Assembly: GCF_012910905.1 (NCBI RefSeq)
Contig: NZ_WTVN01000003.1
Coordinates: 62,001 to 126,000 of the forward strand
Source: Aromatoleum toluvorans
GTDB lineage: Bacteria > Pseudomonadota > Gammaproteobacteria > Burkholderiales > Rhodocyclaceae
Direction of reading: 5' to 3'
DNA length: 64,000 nt
Shown here: piece by piece, positions 32,150 through 45,095 of the stretch
How the letters are laid out: every line of letters begins with the position of its first letter
How positions within the stretch are numbered: the stretch's first letter is position 1
The notes under the pieces: generated by a model
Database searches by the model: none
The model's input: the letters and a program-made list of their open reading frames with translations, nothing else
Told to the model about the DNA's origin: nothing
Made by a program: the position numbers and the translations under genes

Positions 32150-33714
32150 GCGATTCCGTAGCGCCCCTGCCGCAGCCGCGTTCGTGGCAGGTCATCGCAA
32201 TCTTCCTGCTCCCGCTGGTGGCGTTCTTCCTGCGGCTCGGCGGCGCGCCCCTTTTCGACGTGGACGAAGGCGCGTTCTCCGAGGCGACGCGGGAGATGTT
32301 CGAACGCGGCGATTTCCTGTCGACCTACCTGAACGGCGAACACCGGTTCGACAAGCCGATCCTGGTCTACTGGCTGCAGGCGCTGGGCTATCTCCTGTTC
32401 GGCGCGACGGAGTGGGGGTTCCGCCTGCCCTCGGCCGTCGCCGGGGTGCTCTGGAGCTACGCGACCTGGCATTTCGCGCGCGAGCGCTTTGGCTCCAGCA
32501 CCGCGCTTGCCGCGCTCGCCGTGGCATCGACCGCGCTGGGGCCGTTCGCGATCGGCCGTGCCGCAACCGCTGACGCCCTGCTGAACCTGCTTCTGGCGCT
32601 GGCGCTCTTCGACGCGTGGCGCCATCTCGAATCAGGCCGCCGTGCGCCGCTCCTGCGCAGCTTCGTCTGGATCGGCCTCGGCGCGCTTACCAAGGGGCCG
32701 ATCGCGCTGATCGTGCCGGGAACCGTCAGCCTGCTCTACTGCGCGAGCCGGGGGGAATGGAAACGCTGGGCGCGCGCCGTGTTCGACCCGGCGGGGCTGG
32801 TGATCCTCGCCCTGATCGTCGTTCCGTGGTACGCGGCTGCGCTGGCGATTCATGGCCAGCTTTTCATCGACGGCTTCATCCTCAAGCACAACGTGGAGCG
32901 CTTCACGGGCACGCTCGAAGGGCATGCCGGCAGCCTCTTCTATTACGTGATCGCGGTGCCGCTGCTGCTCCTGCCGTGGACGGGCCCCCTGCTCGCATCC
33001 GTCCGTCAGGTGCGGGGCGATGTGGCGACCGGCGTGCGTCGTTTCCTCTGGATCTGGGCGATCTTCGTCGTCGCGTTCTTCTCGGTCTCCGGCACCAAGC
33101 TCCCGCACTACGTGCTGTACGGATCGACGCCGCTGTTCCTCCTGATTGCCGTCCACCGCAACGAATTGCGGCGCACCGCGCTGCACCTGGCCGCGCCGAC
33201 CCTGTTCCTGGCCGTATTCCCGTTGCTGCCGCTGATCTTCAACGCCCTCTCCGCGAGCGACGCCGGCAGTGCGTACTACCGTGCCCTCCTCCAGCTCGGA
33301 CTCGCGGCGGCCACGCCCGAGTATTACCTGATCACGATCGGCGGCCTGTTCGTGTGGCTGTGGCTCGCCGCGCGCTGGAATGCCGCGGCGTGGATGAAAG
33401 TCGGTGCCGCCGCGGCCATCCAGGTCGTTGTTCTGGCCGGAGTCGTCGTTCCCTGGGCCGGGGCAGTGCTGCAGGGGCCCGTCAAGGAGGCCGGACTGCT
33501 GGCCCGCAAGATGGGCGAGCCGGTCGTCGCCTGGCGCTACTACGCGCCGAGCTTCAGTGTCTATCGGCAAGCCGTGACGCCCGGTCGTGCGCCCGAGGCG
33601 GGAGAGCTGGCGATCACCCGCGCCGATCGCCTTCCGGCCAGCGGCGTGGACGTCCTCTACCGGAAAGGCGGAGTCGCGCTGGTCCGCAAATCGGCCGAGA
33701 GCGAGGCCAACTGA
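32146..33714 (+). CDS. ArnT-like GT39 glycosyltransferase
   Basis: 522-residue polytopic enzyme of the PMT/ArnT class. The conserved first periplasmic loop is FDVDEGAFSEATREMF, followed by DKPILVYWLQA. About twelve helices and a C-terminal soluble tail are present. ArnT enzymes move a sugar from undecaprenyl phosphate to lipid A at the periplasmic face. With the ArnC-like enzyme upstream this makes a donor-plus-transferase pair. The sugar is not evident, and no arnA/arnB genes are nearby. The frame is open far upstream, but ATG 32146 is the true start. Confidence 0.88.
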   Translation: MSDSVAPLPQPRSWQVIAIFLLPLVAFFLRLGGAPLFDVDEGAFSEATREMFERGDFLSTYLNGEHRFDKPILVYWLQALGYLLFGATEWGFRLPSAVAGVLWSYATWHFARERFGSSTALAALAVASTALGPFAIGRAATADALLNLLLALALFDAWRHLESGRRAPLLRSFVWIGLGALTKGPIALIVPGTVSLLYCASRGEWKRWARAVFDPAGLVILALIVVPWYAAALAIHGQLFIDGFILKHNVERFTGTLEGHAGSLFYYVIAVPLLLLPWTGPLLASVRQVRGDVATGVRRFLWIWAIFVVAFFSVSGTKLPHYVLYGSTPLFLLIAVHRNELRRTALHLAAPTLFLAVFPLLPLIFNALSASDAGSAYYRALLQLGLAAATPEYYLITIGGLFVWLWLAARWNAAAWMKVGAAAAIQVVVLAGVVVPWAGAVLQGPVKEAGLLARKMGEPVVAWRYYAPSFSVYRQAVTPGRAPEAGELAITRADRLPASGVDVLYRKGGVALVRKSAESEAN

Positions 33715-33754
33715 GGCCAACCGCGGCCCACGGCATCGCTGATGGAAATATCGC

Positions 33755-34504
33755 ATGCATGAAACCCGCCCTCCCCTTGACCGTTCGGCTGCCGGGCAGC
33801 CCGAGGGCGGGAAGCGTTCGAGCAGGCTGACGCTCTGGATGGTCGTGACAGTGCTGGCGTGTGCGGCGCTATTCACGGTCTTCCCGCAGATCGATCTCGC
33901 CGTGTCGGGGGCGTTCTACGACCCCTTGCACGGTTTTTCCGGCGATCACAATCCCTTTGTCCAGTCGCTGTATCGCGGCATTCCGCTCATGTCGAGGGCG
34001 ACGGTCATCGGCCTCTTCATCGCCCTGTTTGCGTACTCGTTCCAGCGTGGCGCGACCGGCCGCAAGCGGCGCATCCAGGTTGCCTATCTGATTGCCGCGC
34101 TGCTCCTGGGGCCGGGGCTGCTGGTCGACGTCGCGCTCAAGGACTACTGGGGCCGCGCGCGCCCCGTCAAGGTTGCCGAATTCGGCGGCACCAAGACCTT
34201 CACGCCCGCGATGCGGCCATCGGACCAATGCGACAGCAACTGCTCGTTCGTCAGCGGACACGCCTCGGCCGGTTTCTACCTCGTGAGCCTCGGCTTCCTT
34301 GGTGGGGCGGCAGCGCGGCGGCGCTGGACGCTCATCGGTCTGGCGGTCGGGGCGATCTTCGGTATGGGACGAATCGCGCAGGGAGGACATTTCCTGAGCG
34401 ACGTCGTCTTCAGCTTCTACGTGACGTGGTTCGCCGCATGGGCAGCGTGGGCGCTCTTCCGGCGCCTGCGCTGGCTGCAGGGCGAGACGGAGGCCGGCGC
34501 CTAG
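33755..34504 (+). CDS. PAP2-family phosphatase (LpxE/LpxT-like)
   Basis: 249 residues, six membrane helices, all three PAP2 motifs: KDYWGRARP, FVSGHAS and GRIAQGGHFLSD (catalytic His). These enzymes dephosphorylate lipid A, phosphatidylglycerol phosphate or undecaprenyl pyrophosphate in the periplasm. Next to an ArnT-type enzyme it could remove a lipid A phosphate or recycle the carrier lipid. Its stop shares the bases CTAG with the bactofilin stop on the other strand. Confidence 0.85.
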   Translation: MHETRPPLDRSAAGQPEGGKRSSRLTLWMVVTVLACAALFTVFPQIDLAVSGAFYDPLHGFSGDHNPFVQSLYRGIPLMSRATVIGLFIALFAYSFQRGATGRKRRIQVAYLIAALLLGPGLLVDVALKDYWGRARPVKVAEFGGTKTFTPAMRPSDQCDSNCSFVSGHASAGFYLVSLGFLGGAAARRRWTLIGLAVGAIFGMGRIAQGGHFLSDVVFSFYVTWFAAWAAWALFRRLRWLQGETEAGA

Positions 34505-34935
34505 CGCCCCCCGGCTGCCGCAGCCGGACTCGCCAGTTCGATGACGTTGGCGGCCGGTACCTCGTCGCCGAGCTTTTCAAGCTTGCCATCGACGACCGCA
34601 CCGCATTCCATCTGCAGCTGCCGATACACGATGTTGCCGGATATCCGCGCGTTCGACTGCAGTTCGAGGAAATGTTCGACTTCGAGGTCGCCGGTGATGA
34701 CGCCATTGATCACGGCATCGTAGGCGCGCACGCGCCCGTTGATCGACCCCTTCTCGCTCAGCACGAGCAGGCTGCGTTCGCCGTCCTGGTTGATGACGTT
34801 CCCCTGGATGCGGCCATCGACCCTGAGTCCGGCAGAGAACAGCACATCGCCGACAATCTCGAGGTTGTCGGCAACCAGGCTGGAAAGCTTGGTCATCTCT
34901 ATCGTGCGCTTGCGCTTGCGCTTGCGTCCCAGCAT
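34501..34935 (-). CDS. Bactofilin
   Basis: 144 residues with the bactofilin (DUF583) beta-helix at about 15-120 (VGDVLFSAGLRVDGRIQGNV, INGVITGDLEVEH), flanked by a Lys/Arg-rich N-terminus and an Ala-rich tail. Bactofilins polymerise without nucleotide and scaffold cell-wall enzymes. It is the last gene after an M23 peptidase and a coiled-coil membrane protein, a recurring partnership in cell-shape systems. Confidence 0.93.
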   Translation of the reverse strand: MLGRKRKRKRTIEMTKLSSLVADNLEIVGDVLFSAGLRVDGRIQGNVINQDGERSLLVLSEKGSINGRVRAYDAVINGVITGDLEVEHFLELQSNARISGNIVYRQLQMECGAVVDGKLEKLGDEVPAANVIELASPAAAAGGR

Positions 34936-34987
34936 TGGTGTTGCTCCCTGATTGCAGTTCTTGTTTTTACGGCCCCGACGCGCCGAA

Positions 34988-35356
34988 TCACTTCGTCGGG
35001 CCGCGCGCACCCGCCGCTTTCAGGAATGCGAGCTCGTCGCCTACCTGCTTCAGCTGCTCGTTGAGCGTGGCGACCTGGCGCTCCAGTTCGTTCCGCGTGG
35101 CCAGTTCGACTTCGAGTTCGAAGCGAAGCCTGGTTACTTCCTTCTTGAGTTCGACATTCTCGGCGCGCACGTCCGACAGGAACGATGCAGGCGCGAGATG
35201 GTTCTCGAAAAAGCGGAATCCGACCACGGCCAGCAGCAGGACCGCAACGAGCATTCCCAGGAAGAATGCCACCCGCCCGAAACCTCGCGTGCTCGGGCTC
35301 AGTACGTATTCCTTCCGGGTCAGGTCGTGATTCGGCGAATGCGGCGACTGCTTCAT
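34988..35356 (-). CDS. Membrane-anchored coiled-coil protein
   Basis: 122 residues: short cytoplasmic N-terminus, one membrane helix (about 27-48), then a coiled coil of about 60 residues rich in Glu, Leu and Arg. It has no enzymatic motif and resembles DUF6776-type or FtsB/FtsL-like bitopic proteins. ATG 35356 is taken as start, with a GTG three codons upstream as the alternative. Placed between an M23 peptidase and bactofilin, it could link the cytoplasmic filament to the periplasmic enzyme. Confidence 0.75.
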   Translation of the reverse strand: MKQSPHSPNHDLTRKEYVLSPSTRGFGRVAFFLGMLVAVLLLAVVGFRFFENHLAPASFLSDVRAENVELKKEVTRLRFELEVELATRNELERQVATLNEQLKQVGDELAFLKAAGARGPTK

Positions 35357-35365
35357 CGGCGGCAC

Positions 35366-36355
35366 TCAGAAGCGCGCCAGGTAATACGCGGGGTCGACGA
35401 CCAGACCGTCCTTGATGACCTCGAAGTGCAGATGGGAACCGGTCGAGCGCCCGGTCGAGCCGACCTCGGCAATCTTCTGACCCGGGATGACGATCTGGCC
35501 GGGCACCACGACCAACCTGGAGGCATGGGCGTAGCGCGTCACGAGACCGCCGCCATGATCGATTTCCACGGTCTTGCCGTATTCGACGCGATGGCCGGCG
35601 TAGGTCACGCGCCCGCCGCCGCTCGCAACGATCGTGGTGCCGCGCGGGGCGGGATAATCCACGCCGCTGTGAAACGCGAGGCGGCTGCCGAACGGGTCCA
35701 CCCGGTTTCCGAAATTCGAGTTCACCTCCACCTCGGCAACAGGCGCGCGGCCGGGGAAGGCCATCTGCGCAAGGCTGAACGAGGTTGCGAGGTTGTCGAG
35801 ATGGGCGAAGGTTTCGCTCACCCGCTCGATATCGCGCTCCATGCGGGCGAGTTCATCCGAAAGCGAAGCGCTGTCATCACCGCCGGCGTCCAGCGGCGAG
35901 TGCGCCAGCATCGCCACCGGGTCGGCGATCCGCGGCGAGAACGCCGTCGTCGGGCTGAGGAGCGGACCGCCCGACGACGCCGGCGGGGTCTTCGGAACGC
36001 GCCCGGACTTGCTCTCGGCGTCCGCGCTCTCGTTGAGACGGGCTCCGAAGTCCCGGAGAACGCCGATGCGCGTGGCAAGGCCCTTCGCTTCGGCTTCGAG
36101 TTGCACCATGCGACCGGTCAGTTCGCCGAAACGATCGATCAGGAGGCGTGCTTCGGGAGTTTGTGCAGAATCCGAAACGCCGTTCGAAGAGATCGAGGCT
36201 GCTCTCTCGGGCGTCTTGAGAAGGTAGCCCAGGGCGAATCCGCCGCCGAGCGCAGTCAGAACGGCAAGGCCCGCGCCAGCCAGAAACGCGCGTGCACTGA
36301 TCGTACGCACTTTCGACTGGGTGAGCGTTCCGGCGGAAAGAATGACAAAAGCCAT
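35366..36355 (-). CDS. M23-family peptidoglycan endopeptidase
   Basis: 329 residues. N-terminal membrane anchor (about 25-45), coiled-coil stretch (about 65-110 and 155-190), then the LytM/M23 domain with zinc ligands in FHSGVDYPAPRGT and in GSHLHFEV. It cuts peptide cross-links or serves as an amidase activator. ATG 36355 has GGAGGAGG just upstream. Start of the operon with the coiled-coil protein and bactofilin. Confidence 0.93.
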   Translation of the reverse strand: MAFVILSAGTLTQSKVRTISARAFLAGAGLAVLTALGGGFALGYLLKTPERAASISSNGVSDSAQTPEARLLIDRFGELTGRMVQLEAEAKGLATRIGVLRDFGARLNESADAESKSGRVPKTPPASSGGPLLSPTTAFSPRIADPVAMLAHSPLDAGGDDSASLSDELARMERDIERVSETFAHLDNLATSFSLAQMAFPGRAPVAEVEVNSNFGNRVDPFGSRLAFHSGVDYPAPRGTTIVASGGGRVTYAGHRVEYGKTVEIDHGGGLVTRYAHASRLVVVPGQIVIPGQKIAEVGSTGRSTGSHLHFEVIKDGLVVDPAYYLARF

Positions 36356-36639
36356 CCGCCTCCTCCAAGCTGAGACATTGTCCAGACACCGCGCGTGAAG
36401 CTCTGCACGGTGGGCGAAAATGGATCCGGGTCGGGTCCATTTGTACAAGTTCCGAAGGCCGGATCAAGGGCGGCGAATTCTATCACCAAATCAAGACGAT
36501 GCGTCAAGGTTGGCGCTCCGCGGGGCCGCCCGGATCGCTGCCGGAGCGCGCATGACCGGTAGCCGGATCACACCGGAACCGGCGTCGGCCCCCTCTGTTC
36601 CGCAGCCACGCAAGGCACTATCATCGCCCGGAAGGCACA

Positions 36640-36656
36640 ATACGGAACCGTACGTT
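36640..36656. promoter_or_regulatory. Variant of the 19.1-kb palindromic operator
   Basis: ATACGGAACCGTACGTT matches 15 of 17 bases of ATACGGTACCGTATGTT at 19131-19147. It lies 35 bp before the dienoyl-CoA reductase-like gene, just after a possible -10 TATCAT (36619-36624), a repressing position. Confidence 0.6.
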
Positions 36657-36691
36657 CCGGGCCGATGAGACGGACACCCGAGGAGACCTGA

Positions 36692-38716
<2,025 letters not shown>

Positions 38717-38751
38717 GTTCGCGAACGGCCGCCGAACCGCAAATTCAGGAA

Positions 38752-38777
38752 GGCTGGCGCCGCGCGCGGCGCCAGCC
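38752..38777. terminator. Perfect 26-bp palindrome between convergent genes
   Basis: Two 13-base arms with no spacer (38752-38764 and 38765-38777), very GC-rich, between the fadH-like and PNPOx genes. There is no T-run; it is probably a bidirectional 3'-end stem. Confidence 0.7.
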
Positions 38778-38779
38778 GT

Positions 38780-39163
38780 TCAGAGCTGCAGTTCGGCCCG
38801 CTCGACCTTGATCACCAGGACTGCACGCGCCCACGGAAACGATGCCTTGACGCGCTCCAGCGATGCATTGTCCGTCACGATCGATCCGGTTCCATGCAGC
38901 AGGCAGCCCTGGCCCGGGCCGTGACTGCCCTCCACCGAACGCGACGCGGCCAGGATCTGGATACGCGGGTTGCTTCTCAGGTTTTCCTCCGTCTTGCGAT
39001 AGTACCCGGCCGGCAAGACCAGCTTGTCCCCCTCGATCCCGAGACGCCGCAGGTATTCGCCCCAGTTTCCAACCACATGTGCCCCGTCAGGGCCTTCGGT
39101 AACGATCGTCACGAACTCCGTCTTCTCGAGAAGATCCCGCACCGCGCCTTCGATCACACCCAT
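38780..39163 (-). CDS. PNPOx-fold flavin/pyridoxamine oxidase family protein
   Basis: 127 residues with the split-barrel fold of the pyridoxamine 5'-phosphate oxidase superfamily: VTIVTEGPDGAHVVGNWGEY, then LPAGYYRKTEENLRSNPRIQ. It is shorter than true PdxH and lacks its signature, so FMN, F420 or heme binding are all possible. ATG 39163 has AGGAG nine bases upstream; the ATG three codons earlier abuts the ribosome-binding site. An FNR-type promoter precedes it. Confidence 0.75.
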   Translation of the reverse strand: MGVIEGAVRDLLEKTEFVTIVTEGPDGAHVVGNWGEYLRRLGIEGDKLVLPAGYYRKTEENLRSNPRIQILAASRSVEGSHGPGQGCLLHGTGSIVTDNASLERVKASFPWARAVLVIKVERAELQL

Positions 39164-39261
39164 TGTTCGCATCTCCTGTCTGTCGTTGCCATGCGCTTCA
39201 CTGCGCACTCGAGACGGCCTTTGGATTCGGCCACCGTTTCCCGAATTTTGTTTGCTCAAAA

Positions 39262-39303
39262 ATAATAGACCGTGATTAGCATGTCGCAATTGATGCGACT
39301 CAA
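39262..39303 (-). promoter_or_regulatory. FNR-type class-II promoter of PNPOx gene
   Basis: On the minus strand TTGAGTCGCATCAA (39303-39290) keeps the TTGA-N6-TCAA core. A -10 TATTAT follows at 39267-39262. Seven bases on gives a start near 39255, so the box is centred at -41.5, the canonical FNR activation distance. Confidence 0.6.
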
Positions 39304-39339
39304 GAGCGTCAACCGGCTTCGTTGCGAACAGGCAAAAAA

Positions 39340-39361
39340 AACGGCGGCCGAAGCCGCCGTT
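39340..39361 (-). terminator. Intrinsic terminator of ppsA
   Basis: Read on the minus strand: AACGGCGGC, loop TTCG, GCCGCCGTT, followed by a run of T (39339-39334). Strong rho-independent terminator. Confidence 0.95.
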
Positions 39362-39383
39362 CCTCAAGCCGTCGCGAGTGCGA

Positions 39384-41753
<2,370 letters not shown>

Positions 41754-41863
41754 GAATGGCCTTCCGGTTTTGTTGGGGAGAAAGCAAAATGTAATTTTAA
41801 CGAAATTTGCTGCTCTGCCGCACGGCAGGTTTTCCCGTATGTAACGATCTTCGGCCACCAATC

Positions 41864-42697
41864 ATGAGCGAGAATCCCTCCCGGACCGTATTTTTCATCT
41901 CCGACGGCACCGGCATCACGGCCGAAACACTGGGCCACAGCCTGCTCGCACAGTTCCCGAAGTCGGGGCTGCGTCAGGTCCGCATCCCCTTCGTCGATGA
42001 TCTCGACAAGGCACTCGATGCGGCGCGCCTGATCCGTGAGGCGCGTGCGATCGACGGCGTTCGTCCGATCGTCTTCAGCACCCTCGTGAATCCGCACCCG
42101 GAAAGCGGATTGCGCGATGCCGACGCCCTGTTCGTCGACCTCTTCGAGCAGTTCATCGTGCCGCTCGAGGCCGAACTCGGCCAGCGCTCCACGCACACGG
42201 TCGGACGCTTCCACGGCATCGCCGAGAGCCAGGATTACAAGGCGCGCATCGAGGCGATCAACTTCGCGATGTCGCACGACGACGGCGTCTCGTCGGACGG
42301 CGAGCTCGCCGACGCCGACGTGATCCTCATCGGTGTGTCGCGCTCGGGCAAGACCCCCACGAGCCTTTACCTCGCGATGCAGTTCGGCGTGAAGGCGGCC
42401 AATTACCCCTTGATTCCCGAGGATTTCGAGCGCAACAAGCTGCCGGGCGAGCTGCATCGCCACCGCGGCAAGCTGTTCGGGCTGACCATCTCGCCCGAGC
42501 GCCTTGCGCAGATCCGTCAGGAGCGTCGTCCCAACAGCCGCTACGCAGCGATCGACAACTGCCGCTTCGAGATCGAGGCCGCGCAGAAGCTGATGCGCCG
42601 CGAGAACATCCAGTGGCTCGACTCGACGACGAAATCGATCGAGGAGATTTCGGCTACCATCCTGCAGGCCGTCAGGCTCAATAGGCCCGCCTACTGA
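41864..42697 (+). CDS. ppsR: PEP synthase regulatory protein (kinase/pyrophosphorylase)
   Basis: 277 residues, DUF299 family, starting with [20 protein letters not shown], the family signature, and with P-loop GVSRSGKT at 157-164. The protein inactivates PEP synthase by ADP-dependent Thr phosphorylation and reactivates it by phosphorolysis. The divergent ppsA gene is its substrate. Confidence 0.96.
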   Translation: MSENPSRTVFFISDGTGITAETLGHSLLAQFPKSGLRQVRIPFVDDLDKALDAARLIREARAIDGVRPIVFSTLVNPHPESGLRDADALFVDLFEQFIVPLEAELGQRSTHTVGRFHGIAESQDYKARIEAINFAMSHDDGVSSDGELADADVILIGVSRSGKTPTSLYLAMQFGVKAANYPLIPEDFERNKLPGELHRHRGKLFGLTISPERLAQIRQERRPNSRYAAIDNCRFEIEAAQKLMRRENIQWLDSTTKSIEEISATILQAVRLNRPAY

Positions 42698-42736
42698 GCT
42701 GCACAGGCGCAGCAACTCCCCCAAACAGGAAATTTC

Positions 42737-43906
42737 ATGAAGAGACCCCGTCAAAAACGCCGTGGTGGTTTGGGCCGCGACGCCGAAAACCTGATCTGGC
42801 TCGCAACGGGCCTGGCCGAATCCGGCAGCCGCGCGGAGGACCGCTACTGGGACCGCCTCCTGTGCGACAACCTCGATCGCATCCTCGAGGAAGGTGGCGA
42901 GGACACGCTGAATTCCGCGCTCGACCATCTCTACGCCGCGGATGCGCGTGCCTATGATGAGCTGGCCGACTACATCGAATCGCGCGCGGAAAGCGCCCCG
43001 GGCGTGTCGCCCGATCACGACGTCCTGCTGATTGCGGCCCCGGTGCTCGCCTGGTCGCGTTACCGCATCCCGTCGAACACGATTCCGTCTGCGGTGCTGG
43101 CCAACCTGCGCGTGCATCTGCAGGCCCATGTGCTCGCGGACAAGGTAAAACTCGCCCTCTCCGATTTCCTCTTCAGCCCCGACCAGTTGCCGCAGGGCTA
43201 CTGCGCGACCGCCGCCTTCGCCGTCGCACTGGGGCGTGCCGCGGTTGCAGGGAAGGATCTGCACATCGAAACGGAGGGCATGCCGGAAACCGCCCAGTTC
43301 CTGTCCGACACCCGTTACATGCTCGCCGCGGTCGCCGTTCCGAAGGGCGAGGCGCTGTTCGCATGGCAGGAAGCCGAGCGCACGCGCGAGCAGTGCGTCG
43401 CGCAATGGCGCATGCAGGGCGGCGCGTGTCTCGCGCCCCTTCTGCCGGGTTGTGCAATGGAAGTGGTGCTGCCGGAAGCCTATTTCGCCGCGAGCCGCCA
43501 AGCCGACAAGGACAGCCGGCCGTATGCGATCCGTGCCTCGGTCGCTTTTCTCGGTGCGGAACTCGATACGCCGGCCGCGAACGTGCGGGCGGTCATCGCG
43601 CCGTTCTATGAACGCGAGCTCGAAGAGTACCGCGTCGGACTGACGCTGAAAGGCAAGGAAGAGGTGGTGCACGGCGTCGTGTGGCCGCTGCTGGGTGCCG
43701 AGGACGAGACGACGGACGCGAACGCCGAGATCGAAGCCGTGCTGCGCGACTGCGGTGTGACGGAAATCGTGAACCTCGAGCACCGTTTTCCGCTCGAATA
43801 CTGCGACGACTGCGGCGCCCCGCTCTACCCGTCCCCCGAGGGCGAGATCGTGCATGCCGAAATGCCCGACGAGCACGGAGAACAGGCTCCTCGCCATCTC
43901 CACTGA
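42737..43906 (+). CDS. DUF2863 family protein
   Basis: 389-residue soluble protein typical of betaproteobacteria, recognised by its basic start ([20 protein letters not shown]) and the [15 protein letters not shown] zinc-knuckle-like end (CxxC). Function unknown. It begins 39 bp after ppsR and is followed 35 bp later by msrB, so the three may be co-transcribed. Confidence 0.8.
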   Translation: MKRPRQKRRGGLGRDAENLIWLATGLAESGSRAEDRYWDRLLCDNLDRILEEGGEDTLNSALDHLYAADARAYDELADYIESRAESAPGVSPDHDVLLIAAPVLAWSRYRIPSNTIPSAVLANLRVHLQAHVLADKVKLALSDFLFSPDQLPQGYCATAAFAVALGRAAVAGKDLHIETEGMPETAQFLSDTRYMLAAVAVPKGEALFAWQEAERTREQCVAQWRMQGGACLAPLLPGCAMEVVLPEAYFAASRQADKDSRPYAIRASVAFLGAELDTPAANVRAVIAPFYERELEEYRVGLTLKGKEEVVHGVVWPLLGAEDETTDANAEIEAVLRDCGVTEIVNLEHRFPLEYCDDCGAPLYPSPEGEIVHAEMPDEHGEQAPRHLH

Positions 43907-43941
43907 CAGTGGCGCGCGCGGCCCGGACGGAGGGCAAAATC

Positions 43942-44358
43942 ATGAGTCGCAAGATCGAAAAGACCGAAGCCGAGTGGCACGCGCAACTGACGCCCACGCA
44001 ATACCAGGTCGCCCGCCAGAAAGGCACCGAGCGTGCCTTTACCGGCGAGTACTGGAACTTCTGGGAGAACGGCGAATACCGCTGCGTGTGCTGCGGCGCG
44101 CCGCTGTTCGACTCGGAACACAAGTTCGACGCCGGCTGCGGCTGGCCGAGCTTCTGGACTGCAGCCACGCCCGAAAACGTGGAGGAGGCCGCGGACCACA
44201 GCCACTACATGCATCGCACCGAGGTGCTGTGCCATCAGTGCGGGGCGCATCTGGGGCATGTCTTCGAAGACGGTCCCGCGCCAACGGGGCTGCGCTACTG
44301 CATCAACTCCGCGTCGATCCACTTCGACCCGCGGCGCCCGGCCGACGAGGCCGGCTGA
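43942..44358 (+). CDS. msrB: Peptide-methionine (R)-S-oxide reductase
   Basis: 138 residues reducing Met-R-sulfoxide in proteins. Zinc ligands Cys48 and Cys51 (CVCCG) and Cys97 and Cys100 (CHQCG). Catalytic Cys120 in RYCINSASI. Full length for a cytosolic MsrB. ATG 43942 follows AGGGC at a suitable distance. Confidence 0.97.
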   Translation: MSRKIEKTEAEWHAQLTPTQYQVARQKGTERAFTGEYWNFWENGEYRCVCCGAPLFDSEHKFDAGCGWPSFWTAATPENVEEAADHSHYMHRTEVLCHQCGAHLGHVFEDGPAPTGLRYCINSASIHFDPRRPADEAG

Positions 44359-44383
44359 CGCCGCCTGATCGGTCGCGACCGCC

Positions 44384-45067
44384 TCAGGGCGCGTGGTCGT
44401 CGAGCGCGCCGAGCGCCGACGAGGCGAAGTCGCGCCGGTAGAGCACCACCACGACGATCGTCGTCAACGCCAGGAACAGCCATGGCTGGATGAACCAGGT
44501 GACTGCGGCGAGGCCGAAGTAGTACGCGCGGATGCCGCGATTGAACTCGTCGCCGGCCAGCGAGTTCACCAGCGCGACCCGCTGCACCATGCGTTCGCTG
44601 ACGTCGCTCGATGGTCCGGTCGGGCTCGCTCCCATCAGGATCGAGAGCATGTTGAACTGGCGTAGCGACCACGTGAACTTGAAGTACGCGACCACGAAGA
44701 CCGCGAGCAGCAGGAGCAGCTTCATCTCGGCCAGTTCGCGCGAGGTCACGCGCGCAAAGGGCAGGTCCGCGGCAAAACGTATCGCCTGGTCCAGCGCGCC
44801 GAACACGGCGAGCAGGCCGGCGATGATGTAGATCGTCGTGTTCGCGTAGAACGACACGCTCTGCATCAGGTTTCCGACCAGGGCCGCGTCGCTGACGCGG
44901 ATCTCGCGTGCGAGCATCTCGCGCGCCCAGTCGAGCCGATAGCGGTGGCTCACGACCATCAATCCGCGCCGCGACCATCGGCTGTTTTCCGAGAACCAGC
45001 CGTAGCCGGCCCATGCGGCGAGAAACCAGCCCAGCGCCACCCAGTCGAGTGTCGATATGCCGCTCAT
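44384..45067 (-). CDS. DUF599 family membrane protein
   Basis: 227 residues, about four membrane helices, with the family pattern of an early MVVSHRYRLDWAREML amphipathic segment and a NEF-like GDEFNRGIRAYYFG loop. Function unknown. ATG 45067. Convergent with msrB and downstream of the alpha/beta hydrolase (28 bp), likely the same transcript. Confidence 0.82.
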   Translation of the reverse strand: MSGISTLDWVALGWFLAAWAGYGWFSENSRWSRRGLMVVSHRYRLDWAREMLAREIRVSDAALVGNLMQSVSFYANTTIYIIAGLLAVFGALDQAIRFAADLPFARVTSRELAEMKLLLLLAVFVVAYFKFTWSLRQFNMLSILMGASPTGPSSDVSERMVQRVALVNSLAGDEFNRGIRAYYFGLAAVTWFIQPWLFLALTTIVVVVLYRRDFASSALGALDDHAP

Positions 45068-45095
45068 CGGATCCCTTTCCCCGGTGCCGGCGAAC

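Noticed and set aside
30901-33714. A 937-residue fusion ending in the GT39 enzyme
   Set aside because: The first 415 codons overlap the flippase-like and GT2 genes in another frame; GT39 similarity starts at ATG 32146, which overlaps the GT2 stop.
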